This document shows positions 1-7,602 of a DNA stretch of 64,000 nucleotides, in pieces. The position numbers were made by a program, and so were the translations under genes. Source of the stretch: Candidatus Kaistia colombiensis (lineage in GTDB: Bacteria > Pseudomonadota > Alphaproteobacteria > Rhizobiales > Kaistiaceae); the NCBI GenBank assembly GCA_029203105.1, contig CP119318.1:2184501-2248500 (forward strand), written 5' to 3'. Position 1 is the first letter of the stretch. Every line of letters begins with the position of its first letter. Below the pieces are notes generated by a model. That model did not search any database and had not been told where the DNA came from. It worked only from the letters and a program-made list of their open reading frames with translations.

Positions 1-59
1 GTTTCGAGCGAAGTGGATACCGGTTCGCGGGAAGAAGACGCGACCGGCCAAAGAGTTAG
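1..59 (-). repeat. Dispersed intergenic module (partial copy)
   Basis: On the minus strand this runs CTAACTCTTTG, then a GCGTCTTCTTC stretch, then CGAACCGGTATCCACTTCGC, and leaves the window. It closely matches 43756-43819, with the same order of blocks and an identical 20-base core. Similar GAACCGGT-CCACTTCGC elements are, from memory, common between genes in Hyphomicrobiales. It directly follows the hairpin at 60-94. Confidence 0.7.
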
Positions 60-94
60 AGCCCTTCATCGTTGCCATGGAGCGATGAAGGGCT
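60..94 (-). terminator. Gene-end hairpin downstream of the 102-686 gene
   Basis: Two perfectly complementary 12-base arms (60-71 and 83-94) flank an 11-base loop. On the minus strand the hairpin starts a few bases after the stop codon of the 102-686 gene and is followed by TCTAACTCTTTG, a moderately T-rich tail. It is probably an intrinsic terminator. It stands in the same position relative to the adjacent repeat module as the hairpin at 43717-43759. Confidence 0.55.
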
Positions 95-101
95 GTCGCC
101 G

Positions 102-686
102 TCAGTCGCGGGCGATGATCTCGCGGCCGTAGAGCGTCTCGACTTCCTTGTAGAAGCCGGTCTTGCGGCGCTTCAGGAAGCGCGGGCGGCGGCCCTTCAG
201 CGACGACGGCGCGCGTCGCGACTTCGACTGGCCGATGACGAGCGGGCCCAGCTGGTCGAGCGGAGCGCGGACGGTGCCGTCGCCATCGACGATCAGGAGC
301 GGCAGGCCGAGCGCGCGGCCCCAGGCCTGCCAGTCGGCGGCGACATCCTCGCCGTCGCCGAGATCCTCGACGACGACCAGCGGCAGCGACATGGCCGGGT
401 CACGGTGCAGCAGCTCGACCGTGGTGCGGATCGCGCCGGTCTCGGCGTCGCCGGTCATGCGCACGGCAACGCCGCGAAAGGCGCTGACCGGGGTGGAGAG
501 GGTGGTCGGGATGCCGCCGAGGCGGCGCTTCACGATCGCCAGTTCGCGGTCGATGTAGACGGCCGGCGTGGTGGCCGAGGCGGGGCCGGCGAGGGCGGCG
601 GAGTAGCGCACCGGCAGCGCGAAGGGATCGAGCCGCAGGTGGTTGCCAAGAGCGCCATGTGCCGCCTGAACCGTTGCGTTTGCCAT
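102..686 (-). CDS. Conserved hypothetical protein (DUF6101-like)
   Basis: A 194-residue protein with no signal peptide or membrane segment. The middle is acidic and hydrophobic; the C-terminal 50 residues are very basic (SKSRRAPSSLKGRRPRFLKRRK), which suggests nucleic-acid or membrane-surface contact. It resembles small PilZ-sized proteins found only in Hyphomicrobiales (DUF6101, recognised from memory). I chose the ATG at 686 because GGAG lies 9 bases upstream; an in-frame ATG at 701 would add five residues. A perfect CtrA-type box (723-737) lies just upstream, so cell-cycle control is plausible. A hairpin follows the stop. Biochemical function is unknown. Confidence 0.7.
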   Translation of the reverse strand: MANATVQAAHGALGNHLRLDPFALPVRYSAALAGPASATTPAVYIDRELAIVKRRLGGIPTTLSTPVSAFRGVAVRMTGDAETGAIRTTVELLHRDPAMSLPLVVVEDLGDGEDVAADWQAWGRALGLPLLIVDGDGTVRAPLDQLGPLVIGQSKSRRAPSSLKGRRPRFLKRRKTGFYKEVETLYGREIIARD

Positions 687-722
687 TGCCTTGCACTCCA
701 TCGCTGTCTCGCTTCGGCCCGG

Positions 723-737
723 TTAACAGGACCTTAA
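723..737. promoter_or_regulatory. CtrA-type binding box TTAA-N7-TTAA
   Basis: TTAA at 723-726 and TTAA at 734-737 are separated by exactly seven bases (CAGGACC), matching the full CtrA consensus of alphaproteobacteria. It lies about 37 bases upstream of the chosen start of the minus-strand gene at 102-686. A further half-site ATGGTTAA (complement TTAACCAT) lies at 818-825. Binding is inferred from the motif only. Confidence 0.6.
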
Positions 738-1133
738 GGGGGGTGGCCCGGTGGCCGGGGCCCGCTCTCTGTTGAAGCGACAATGCCATGCGATCCGCCA
801 TTCGGAGCTTAAGGGACATGGTTAACGGCCCGGCGATCGCGGGCAGGGTTAGCGGCCGGTGATCGAAGACGGTTGACGAAAACTTGCCGAAATGTGGCAC
901 GCCATGCGGCGATGGCGGCAGTCCGCCATTTGCGTCGGGGAGGGCGGCGGGAGGGGCGGGTGCATGCCGCGCGCCTCGCGCAACGCATCCGTGCAGCGGG
1001 CCGGCATCTCCCTGTGGACGTCGATCGGCGGGCGGCGGCGAACGTCAACTTTTGCCGCCGACCCGGCGTCGAAGTATCAACATCTGGCGACGCGGGGCCT
1101 GCCTCGGTATGGCAGGGTGTCCGGGAGCCCCGC
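738..1133. other. Gene-free interval
   Basis: About 400 bases between the hypothetical gene and the dehydrogenase. It holds a CtrA half-site at 818-825 and otherwise nothing recognisable. Short open frames here lack ribosome sites and family resemblance. Confidence 0.5.
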
Positions 1134-2561
1134 TCAGGGCCGCAGCATCTTGCCGGGATTGAGGATGCCGTTCGGGTCGAGCGCCTGCTTGATCGAATGC
1201 ATCATCGCCATGGCGACCGGTCCCTTGGCCGCCGGCAGCAGGTCGCGTTTCAGGCGGCCGATGCCGTGCTCGGCCGAGATCGAGCCGTGATATCTAGTGA
1301 CGATGCCGTGGATGAGGGCGTTGACCTCGTCCCAGCGGTCGAGGAAGGCCTGCTTGTCGGCGCCGACGGGCTGCGAAATGTTGAAATGGATGTTGCCGTC
1401 GCCGAGATGGCCGAACGGCACCGGCCGGCAACCCGGGACGAAGGCCTCGATCGCCGTGATCGCCTCGTCGAGGAAGGCCGGCACGCTCGCGACCGGGACG
1501 GAGACGTCGTGCTTGATCGAGCCGCCTTCCGGCTTCTGCGCCTCCGACATGCCGTGCCGCATCCGCCAGAAGGTGTTCCGCGCGGCGAGCGACTGGGCGA
1601 TGCTGGCGTCGGCGACCACGCCATCCTCGAAGGCGGTGGCGAGGATGTCCTCGATCGCGCTTCGCGCCGCCTCGTCGGAATGGCCGGACGAGATCTCCAT
1701 CAGCGCATACCAGGGCGCGGCGGTGCCGACCGGCTCGCGCGAGCCGGGTATGTGGCGCAGCACGAAATCGACGCCGATGCGCGGCATCAGCTCGAAACCG
1801 GTCAGATCATGCCCGGCGCGATCGCGGGCGAGATTGAACAAGGCCAGTGCGGCGGCGGGGTCGGCCAGGGCCGCGAAGGCGACCGCCTGGCCTTTTGGTC
1901 GCGGGTAAAGCTTCAGCACGGCGGCGGTGACGATGCCGAGCGTGCCTTCGCCGCCGATGAAGAGTTGCTTCAGGTCGTAGCCGGTATTGTCCTTGCGCAG
2001 CGCGCCGAGGCCTTCCCAGATGCGGCCGTCGGCCAGCACCACCTCGAGCCCGAGCACGAGGTCGCGCATGTTGCCATAGGCGAGCACGGCGGTGCCGCCG
2101 GCATTGGTCGAGATGTTGCCGCCGATCCGGCACGAACCCTCCGAGCCGAGCGACAGCGGAAACAGCCGGTCCGCCGCCTCCGCCGCGTTCTGCACGTCGG
2201 CGAGGATCGCGCCGGCCTCCGCCGTCAGCGAGTAGCCTTGAGGATCGATGGCGCGGATCCGCGTCATCCGGTCGAGCGACAGCACGATCTCATTGCCGCT
2301 GCCGTCGGGAACCTGGCCGCCGACGAGGCCGGTATTGCCGCTCTGCGGCACGATCGCCGTCCGGGTCTCGTTGGCGAGCGCGAGGATAGCGGAGACTTCC
2401 GCGACCGAGCCCGGGCGCAGCACCAGCGGCGTCTCGCCGAGATATTTGTCGCGCCATTCCATCCGGTAGGGCTTCGTCGCCTCCGGGTCGGCGAGGGCGG
2501 CGCCGGGACCGACGAGGGCGGCGAAACGGGCGAGGAGCTCGGGCGTGGGGCGGTTCAGCAT
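1134..2561 (-). CDS. FAD-linked D-2-hydroxyacid dehydrogenase (GlcD / D-lactate type)
   Basis: 475 residues. An N-terminal FAD-binding-4 (PCMH) domain covers about residues 45-220, with PQSGNTGLVGG near 72 and GSEGSCRIGGNISTNAGG near 130. A C-terminal FAD-oxidase domain carries the metal-binding HLGDGNIHFN near 385 and EHGIGRLKR near 433. The family oxidises D-lactate, D-2-hydroxyglutarate or glycolate using FAD; the exact substrate cannot be read from sequence, but D-2-hydroxyglutarate or D-lactate is most likely because the GlcE/GlcF partners of glycolate oxidase are absent. The start is the ATG at 2561 (MLNRPTPELL); the frame stays open far upstream but that part is low-complexity antisense of the DUF3300 gene. 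It appears monocistronic. Confidence 0.9.
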   Translation of the reverse strand: MLNRPTPELLARFAALVGPGAALADPEATKPYRMEWRDKYLGETPLVLRPGSVAEVSAILALANETRTAIVPQSGNTGLVGGQVPDGSGNEIVLSLDRMTRIRAIDPQGYSLTAEAGAILADVQNAAEAADRLFPLSLGSEGSCRIGGNISTNAGGTAVLAYGNMRDLVLGLEVVLADGRIWEGLGALRKDNTGYDLKQLFIGGEGTLGIVTAAVLKLYPRPKGQAVAFAALADPAAALALFNLARDRAGHDLTGFELMPRIGVDFVLRHIPGSREPVGTAAPWYALMEISSGHSDEAARSAIEDILATAFEDGVVADASIAQSLAARNTFWRMRHGMSEAQKPEGGSIKHDVSVPVASVPAFLDEAITAIEAFVPGCRPVPFGHLGDGNIHFNISQPVGADKQAFLDRWDEVNALIHGIVTRYHGSISAEHGIGRLKRDLLPAAKGPVAMAMMHSIKQALDPNGILNPGKMLRP

Positions 2562-2654
2562 GATGGTCGGACTAATCCTTGGCTGCGGCAAGTTGCTTGC
2601 CCGCACAACGCAGGATACCCGCCTCGGGGCCGTTGCCGAAAGCAGGCCACCGGC

Positions 2655-2688
2655 AAAAAAAACGCCGGCCTGCATGCGCGGGCCGGCG
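2655..2688 (-). terminator. Rho-independent terminator after the DUF3300 gene
   Basis: On the minus strand GCCGGCC-(10)-GGCCGGC is followed by G and eight T residues (plus-strand A-run 2655-2662). It lies about 105 bases after the DUF3300 stop; another 9-bp hairpin is at 2758-2780. Confidence 0.75.
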
Positions 2689-2793
2689 AGGTGCATGGAT
2701 CCGACTCCGGATCGGGCGGGCGATCCGATCGCTCGGACCGCCCCTGGTCTTGGAAAGGGTGGCGCGACGGGCGCGCCACCGGTCTTCATCGCC

Positions 2794-4287
2794 CTAGCGG
2801 CAGTTCTGTCCCGGCCGGCAATTGCGGTTGCGGTTGTGCTGCTGCCGGTTGCGGTTCTGGTTGTTCTGCCGGGCGCGCTGCTGCTGCTGCGGCCGGGCGT
2901 TCTGCTGCGGACGGGCATTTTGACCGGGCCGTTGCTGCGGACGAGCATTCTGCTGCGGCCGCTGCTGCGGACGGGCGTTCTGGTTCGGCCGCTGCTGCGG
3001 ACGAGCGTTCTGGTTCGGCCGCTGCTGCGGACGGGCGTTCTGGTTTGGCCGCTGCTGCGGACGAGCATTCTGGCCGGGCCGCTGTTGCGGACGGGCGTTC
3101 TCCGGACGCGACGGACGGGTCGTCTCCGGCCGGTTGGGCCGGTTCGGACGGTTCTCGGCGCCGGGACGACCGGTCTCGGGCCGGTTCGGTCGCGTGCCGG
3201 CCGGCCGCTCAGGCCGATTCGGACGACCTGCCTCGGTGCCGGGACGTTCCGGCCGGGCATTCGGCCGGTTCGGACGCCCAGTCTCCGTGCCGGGCCGTTC
3301 GGGCCGGTTCGGACGACCCGTCTCGGTGCCGGGCCGGTTCGGACGGCCATTCTCCGTGCCGGGACGGTTCGGGCGATTGTTGTCGCCCGGCCGGCCGGGC
3401 CGGTTGTTGTCGCCGGGACGGCCCGGACGATTGTTGTCACCGGGGCGACCGGGCCGGTTGTTGTCGCCGGGACGACCGGGCCGATTGTTGTCACCCGGAC
3501 GGCCGGGACGATTGTTGTCGCCAGGACGGCCAGGGCGATTGGGCCGTTCGGGTCGGTTCGGCCGTTCCGGCTGCCAGGCGCCCGGCGGACGCGGGCGGTG
3601 CGGCGGGCCGGGACGCCAGCCGGGGGCGCCGTGCCAATGATGGGTGACCCAGACATTGTTCCAGCCGCGATTGTTCCAGCCCCAGCGGTTGTTCCAGGTC
3701 GAGCCGACCAGAACCGCCGTGCCGAAGATGAGGGCGCTGGTGGCGGCGGTGGTGAACACGTCGGCCGAGTTGTAGACCGGGACGTAGATGCGCTCGGGCT
3801 GGGCCGGGGCGATCGAGATGACGCGCGGCGCGCTCGACGTCGCTTCCTGGACAGTGACGACCTGCTGCGGCGTTGTCTTCAGATTGCCGAGCTTCTCGGC
3901 CTGGGCGCGCAGCAGTTGGACGACGGTGGTGACATCCTCGGGCTGTCGGTCGAAGGCGAAGCCGAGCGATTCGGTCCAGTCCTCGTGGTCGACGAGCATC
4001 TCGATCACGTCGGGGAAGCGCAGCAGTGCCACGATCGGCGCATCGAGGCCAAGTTTTTCGGCTTCGGCGAAGTCTCCGGCTTCCGCCGCCTTCGGATTGG
4101 CGTTGAGCCAGTCCTCGGCCTTGATCAGCTGCTCGAACGGCGACGTGCTCGCCGACAGCACCAGCGAGAGCAGCGGATCGGGATAGAGCGCGATCGGGCC
4201 GAGCAGGTACTGAAGGTCGGTGACGGTGTAGAGGTCCGCGGCATCGTCGGTGGTGGCCGCTGCCGCGGCGTCTGCCGCTCCTGGCAC
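2794..4287 (-). CDS. DUF3300 exported protein with low-complexity tail
   Basis: As called, 497 residues. Residues about 20-225 form the DUF3300 domain (YLLGPIALYPDPLLSLVLSAST, the WLNANP stretch, and YVPVYNS), a family of envelope-associated proteins of unknown function. Then follow W/N/H-rich segments (WNNRWGWNNRGWNNVW) and a disordered tail of Arg, Pro, Asn and Gln repeats (see 2911-3538). The first usable start is the GTG at 4287. Upstream in the same frame there is clear coding for a signal-peptide-like segment (RLAVAAVFGWSTTIYPVLA, about 4381-4440), but the frame reaches a stop at 4477-4479 without ATG, GTG or TTG. A GTG at 4492 in the next frame would need a one-base shift. So the true N-terminus is longer and either uses a rare start or is broken. 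Confidence 0.8.
   Translation of the reverse strand: MPGAADAAAAATTDDAADLYTVTDLQYLLGPIALYPDPLLSLVLSASTSPFEQLIKAEDWLNANPKAAEAGDFAEAEKLGLDAPIVALLRFPDVIEMLVDHEDWTESLGFAFDRQPEDVTTVVQLLRAQAEKLGNLKTTPQQVVTVQEATSSAPRVISIAPAQPERIYVPVYNSADVFTTAATSALIFGTAVLVGSTWNNRWGWNNRGWNNVWVTHHWHGAPGWRPGPPHRPRPPGAWQPERPNRPERPNRPGRPGDNNRPGRPGDNNRPGRPGDNNRPGRPGDNNRPGRPGDNNRPGRPGDNNRPNRPGTENGRPNRPGTETGRPNRPERPGTETGRPNRPNARPERPGTEAGRPNRPERPAGTRPNRPETGRPGAENRPNRPNRPETTRPSRPENARPQQRPGQNARPQQRPNQNARPQQRPNQNARPQQRPNQNARPQQRPQQNARPQQRPGQNARPQQNARPQQQQRARQNNQNRNRQQHNRNRNCRPGQNCR
2911..3090 (-). repeat. Six 30-bp in-frame tandem repeats
   Basis: Six exact-length 30-base units encode a ten-residue motif of the form NARPQQRPNQ in the C-terminal tail of the DUF3300 protein. 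Units differ by a few bases, so the array is not a very recent expansion. Confidence 0.85.
3377..3538 (-). repeat. Six 27-bp in-frame tandem repeats
   Basis: Six 27-base units, each starting TTGTTGTC on the plus strand, encode NRPGRPGDN repeats just after the globular part of the DUF3300 protein. Repeat number could vary between strains. Confidence 0.85.
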
Positions 4288-4582
4288 CTTGTCGGGCAGG
4301 GCGGGCGCCGCCGGCGGCGCTTCCTCGGCCGGGGTCGGGGCTGAGTCGGATTGCGCCAGCTTGACCGGGGGCGTCAGCGTTTCGGCGAGAACCGGATAGA
4401 TGGTGGTCGACCAGCCAAAGACGGCGGCAACCGCCAGGCGGGAATAGTTGCCTGTTCCGAACCAGGACCTTTTCTTTCACTCGTGGCTTCACGGCATGGG
4501 CCCTCCTGTCGGCCTAACTGCACCCATAGGTGGCACGTTTGCGCCCGTTTTCAGGAAGCACGCCCGGCCGGTTCGACGGCGA

Positions 4583-4590
4583 ATGGTTAA
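4583..4590 (-). promoter_or_regulatory. CtrA half-site TTAACCAT
   Basis: ATGGTTAA on the plus strand (TTAACCAT on the minus strand) in the roughly 300-base space between the DUF3300 gene and fabI. TTAACCAT is a reported half-site of CtrA in Hyphomicrobiales. A single half-site is weak evidence. Nothing else was recognised in 4493-4801. Confidence 0.3.
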
Positions 4591-4801
4591 ATTCGAGACG
4601 TCACGCCGAGGCGTGGGATCCATGCGCATATCGCGGCTGTGATTCGGCCTGTTCCACTCTATTCCAATTCGATTGTGACCCGCGTTCCGCGACAGGCGTA
4701 CATCGAGTGTGATGGCCGAGGGCTTGCTTCGCCTTGATGCGCAAAGGACCCTGTGCGATAGGAGGCGCGCCTCCGGACGACACGAAGAGGGAAAAATAGG
4801 C

Positions 4802-5620
4802 ATGATTGAAGCAGGCGGTTTGATGAAGGGTAAGCGCGGCCTCGTGCTGGGCGTCGCGAACAACCGGTCGATCGCCTGGGGAATTGCCAAGGCCGCCCAC
4901 GACCACGGCGCCGAACTGGCTTTTACCTACCAGGGCGATGCGCTGAAGAAGCGCGTGGAGCCGCTTGCGGCTGAACTCGGCGCACTCGTCGTCGGGCATT
5001 GCGACGTCACCGACGGCGCCTCGATCGACGCGGTCTTCGCCGAGGTCGAGAAGCACTGGGGCAAGCTCGACTTTCTCGTGCATGCCATCGGCTTCTCCGA
5101 CAAGGACGAGCTGACCGGCCGCTATGTCGACACCACCGAAGGCAATTTCAGCAAGACCATGCTGATCTCGGTCTACTCGCTGACCGCTGTGACCCAGCGC
5201 GCCGAGAAGCTGATGACGGATGGCGGCTCGATCCTGACGCTGACCTATTACGGCGCCGAGAAGGTGATGCCGAACTACAACGTCATGGGCGTCGCCAAGG
5301 CCGCGCTCGAGGCGAGCGTGCAGTATCTCGCCGTCGACCTCGGACCGAAGAACATCCGCGTCAACGCGATTTCCGCCGGCCCGATCAAGACGCTGGCAGC
5401 CTCCGGCATCGGCGATTTCCGCTACATCCTGAAGTGGAACGAGTACAACGCGCCGCTGCGCCGCACGGTGACGACGGAAGAGGTCGGTGATTCCGGCGTC
5501 TACTTCCTGTCCGATCTCTCGCGGGCGGTCACCGGCGAAGTGCACCATGTCGATTCGGGCTACCATGTCGTCGGCATGAAGGCCGTTGACGCCCCCGACA
5601 TTTCCGTCATCAAGGACTAG
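4802..5620 (+). CDS. fabI: Enoyl-[acyl-carrier-protein] reductase (NADH)
   Basis: 272 residues, the usual FabI length. It reduces trans-2-enoyl-ACP in the last step of each fatty-acid elongation cycle. The short-chain dehydrogenase fold shows the FabI-type nucleotide motif GVANNRSIAWGIAKA (residues 17-31) and the catalytic Tyr-x6-Lys at Y159 and K166 (in YNVMGVAK). The start is ATG 4802, preceded by a GAGGG ribosome site about 10 bases upstream; a longer frame from 4709 covers untranslated leader. A histidine phosphatase follows after 35 bases and may be cotranscribed. FabI is the classical target of triclosan-type inhibitors. Confidence 0.96.
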   Translation: MIEAGGLMKGKRGLVLGVANNRSIAWGIAKAAHDHGAELAFTYQGDALKKRVEPLAAELGALVVGHCDVTDGASIDAVFAEVEKHWGKLDFLVHAIGFSDKDELTGRYVDTTEGNFSKTMLISVYSLTAVTQRAEKLMTDGGSILTLTYYGAEKVMPNYNVMGVAKAALEASVQYLAVDLGPKNIRVNAISAGPIKTLAASGIGDFRYILKWNEYNAPLRRTVTTEEVGDSGVYFLSDLSRAVTGEVHHVDSGYHVVGMKAVDAPDISVIKD

Positions 5621-5655
5621 GGCGCTTTCAAGCGAAAGCCCTTCGGAGCATTGCC

Positions 5656-6234
5656 GTGCCGACCATTGTTTTCATCCGGCACGGCGAGACCGACTGGAAT
5701 GCCGAAGGCCGCTTCCAGGGCCAGCGCGATATTCCACTGAATTCGCGCGGACGCGGCCAGGCGCAGCGCAACGGCCTCGTTCTGGCCGAGCGCATGCCGG
5801 AAACGGCGGGCTTCGACTTCGTCGCAAGCCCCTTGGAGCGCACGCGCCAGACGATGGAAATCGCCCGCGGCGCCATGGGGCTCGACCCTTCCGCCTATCG
5901 CCTCGACCCGATCCTGAAGGAAATCACCTTCGGTCGCTGGGAAGGCTATACCGCCCCGGAACTGATGCAGCGCTGGCCGGATCTGGTCGTCGCGCGCGAT
6001 GTCGACAAATGGGGTTTTCAGCCGCCGGAAGGCGAGAGCTATGCCATGCTCTCGGTGCGCATCGGCGCCTGGCTGGCCGGTGTCGTCAAGGATACGGTCG
6101 TCGTCTCGCATGGCGGCGTCTGCCGTGTCCTGCGCGGCATCCTGCAGGGCCTCGATACCAGCCAGACACCGATTCTCGACGTGCCGCAGGACCGGATCTT
6201 CATCTGGGACGGCCGTGAGGCCTGCTGGCTCTGA
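5656..6234 (+). CDS. Histidine phosphatase family protein (phosphoglycerate mutase-like)
   Basis: 192 residues. The catalytic RHGE motif is at residues 8-11, R62 lies in the ASPLERTRQT segment, E89 in KEITFGRWEG, and the second catalytic His in VVVSHGG at about 152. These are the four active-site elements of the branch-1 histidine phosphatases. A true glycolytic mutase is longer, so a broad or unknown phosphatase role is more likely. The start is GTG 5656 with GGAG 7 bases upstream. It follows fabI closely on the same strand. Confidence 0.88.
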   Translation: MPTIVFIRHGETDWNAEGRFQGQRDIPLNSRGRGQAQRNGLVLAERMPETAGFDFVASPLERTRQTMEIARGAMGLDPSAYRLDPILKEITFGRWEGYTAPELMQRWPDLVVARDVDKWGFQPPEGESYAMLSVRIGAWLAGVVKDTVVVSHGGVCRVLRGILQGLDTSQTPILDVPQDRIFIWDGREACWL

Positions 6235-6395
6235 TCGCCTGGTTGCGCGGGCGCGATCCGCTCCAATCAAGCCAACGCCATATTTCAACGTCGGGTCGGA
6301 ACGCCGTCGCGAGCCCGATGCGACGTGGCGAAACGGCGCCGGCTCCCAGCGTTGCCCGCCCTCCGTCGAATGCAACCGCCTTGCTCAGGACGAAC

Positions 6396-6422
6396 GAAAA
6401 CGACGCCCGGAGGCGTCGTTTG
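6396..6422. terminator. Terminator hairpin between convergent genes
   Basis: AACGACGCC (6399-6407) and GGCGTCGTT (6412-6420) pair around CGGA, with A residues before and T residues after. It lies between the phosphatase gene and the first DUF1344 gene and could serve both strands. Confidence 0.6.
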
Positions 6423-6453
6423 ATAGTTCCGTCAGGTCGATGATCGAGCCCGA

Positions 6454-6726
6454 TCAGCCCTTGCTGTTGCTGGCGCGGGCGGGGTTCGCCGTGAAGGCGC
6501 CGAGGCCCTCGCTGCCGTTGTGGCTGACGCCGACGGCCTGGCCCGGATAGATGCCGAGCAGCTGCTTGCCGTTGGCGAACTGGAAGGTCTGGCCGCCCTG
6601 CAGCGTCAGCGTGCCGGTCGAGGCGTTGACGCTGGTGACGGTGCCTTCGGTCTGCTCGGCGGCGAAGGCGGTGGCGCCCGAAGCGAGGAAGGCGACGGAA
6701 GCGGCGGCGAGGATGAGATTACGCAT
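6454..6726 (-). CDS. Small exported DUF1344 protein, paralogue 1
   Basis: 90 residues: a signal peptide MRNLILAAASVAFLASGATAFA cut before AEQTEG, then one DUF1344 domain (EGTVTSVNASTGTLTLQGGQTFQFANGKQLLGIYPGQAVGVSHNG). The family forms a small beta-barrel-like periplasmic domain of unknown function, common in Hyphomicrobiales. It is first of four paralogues on the same strand (with 6899-7171, 7345-7602, 8238-8516). I chose ATG 6726 because AGGA lies 9 bases upstream and the signal peptide then starts properly. Confidence 0.85.
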   Translation of the reverse strand: MRNLILAAASVAFLASGATAFAAEQTEGTVTSVNASTGTLTLQGGQTFQFANGKQLLGIYPGQAVGVSHNGSEGLGAFTANPARASNSKG

Positions 6727-6735
6727 TTTCTTGAA

Positions 6736-6796
6736 TCCTGGTCGAACCTGGTTCGACATGGTTGTGCCCGTTTGCGGGAGGGCAATTCCCATCGCC
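6736..6796 (-). repeat. Duplicated leader of the DUF1344 genes, copy 1
   Basis: About 60 bases upstream of paralogue 1 are nearly identical to 7180-7242 upstream of paralogue 2, including TGGTTGTGCCCGTT and GGGAGGGCAATTCCC. The leader was therefore duplicated with the gene. Confidence 0.8.
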
Positions 6797-6898
6797 TGTC
6801 GGGGGGATGACAGGCGGGAGGTGGGAGACGGTGGCCGGCTCGCCGGACACTGTCTCGAAGCTCAGTCGGTCCGGTCGGGAGACGAGGCTCCCGGCGGA

Positions 6899-7171
6899 TC
6901 AGCCGTTGCTGTTGTCGGCGCGGGCACGGCTCGGGTTGAAGGCGCCGAGGCCTTCCGAGCCCTGATGGGCGACGCCGACCGTCTGGCCGGGCAGGATGCC
7001 GAGCAACTGCTTGCCGTTGGCGAACTGGAAGCTCTGGCCGTCCTGCAGCGTCAGCGTGCCGGTCGAGGCATTGACGCTCGTGACGGTGCCTTCGGTCTGC
7101 TCGGCGGCGATGGCGGCGGCGCCCGAGGCGAGGAAGGCGACGGAAGCAGCGGCGAGGATGAGATTGCGCAT
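6899..7171 (-). CDS. Small exported DUF1344 protein, paralogue 2
   Basis: 90 residues, about 85 percent like paralogue 1 by eye: the signal peptide MRNLILAAASVAFLASGAAAIA is nearly identical, and the DUF1344 domain differs in single residues (QDGQSFQFANGKQLLGILPGQTVGVAHQG). The ATG at 7171 is preferred over the adjacent ATG at 7174 because AGGAG then sits 7 bases away. It is clearly the product of a recent tandem duplication. Function unknown. Confidence 0.85.
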   Translation of the reverse strand: MRNLILAAASVAFLASGAAAIAAEQTEGTVTSVNASTGTLTLQDGQSFQFANGKQLLGILPGQTVGVAHQGSEGLGAFNPSRARADNSNG

Positions 7172-7179
7172 CATAAGTC

Positions 7180-7242
7180 TCCTGGTCGAACCCTTGTTCG
7201 ACATGGTTGTGCCCGTTCGAGGGAGGGCAATTCCCGTCCGCC
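7180..7242 (-). repeat. Duplicated leader of the DUF1344 genes, copy 2
   Basis: This is the partner of 6736-6796. The leader of paralogue 3 keeps only the part next to its start (TCTCCTGGTCGA on the plus strand). Confidence 0.8.
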
Positions 7243-7344
7243 GGTGGGGGAGCCGGCGGGAAGTGCAGGTCGGGCCGGCTGGGGGAGCCGGACGCCGGCC
7301 TGCGGTCCGTTCAGGTCAGGTAGAGATGAGATCGCGACGTGCGA

Positions 7345-7602
7345 TCAGTCGTTGGCAGGCTTCGGATTGAAGGCGCCGAGGCCCTGGCCGCCATTGTGGC
7401 TGACGCCGACCGTCTGGCCCGGCAGGATGCCGTAGAGCTGGGTGCCGTTGGCGAAGGTGAACGTCTGGCCGTCCTGCAGCGTGAGGGTGCCGTTCGAGGC
7501 ATTGACGCTGATGACGGTGCCTTCGGTCTGTTCGGCTGCGATGGCAGCGGCGCCGGAGGCGAGGAATGCCGCAGCTGCGGCAGCAATAATAAGGTTACGC
7601 AT
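7345..7602 (-). CDS. Small exported DUF1344 protein, paralogue 3
   Basis: 85 residues with a signal peptide MRNLIIAAAAAAFLASGAAAIA and a DUF1344 domain (EGTVISVNASNGTLTLQDGQTFTFANGTQLYGILPGQTVGVSHNG). It has a shorter C-terminus (GAFNPKPAND) than paralogues 1 and 2. The start ATG 7602 has AGGAG exactly 7 bases upstream. Upstream lies an AT-richer stretch that probably carries its promoter. Confidence 0.85.
   Translation of the reverse strand: MRNLIIAAAAAAFLASGAAAIAAEQTEGTVISVNASNGTLTLQDGQTFTFANGTQLYGILPGQTVGVSHNGGQGLGAFNPKPAND

Noticed and set aside
873..3647. Very long plus-strand open frame (over 900 codons) opposite the dehydrogenase and DUF3300 genes
   Set aside because: It is antisense to two recognisable genes, has an Arg/Ala/Gly-biased composition, no ribosome site and no family motif. 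Such frames arise from GC-rich codon bias.
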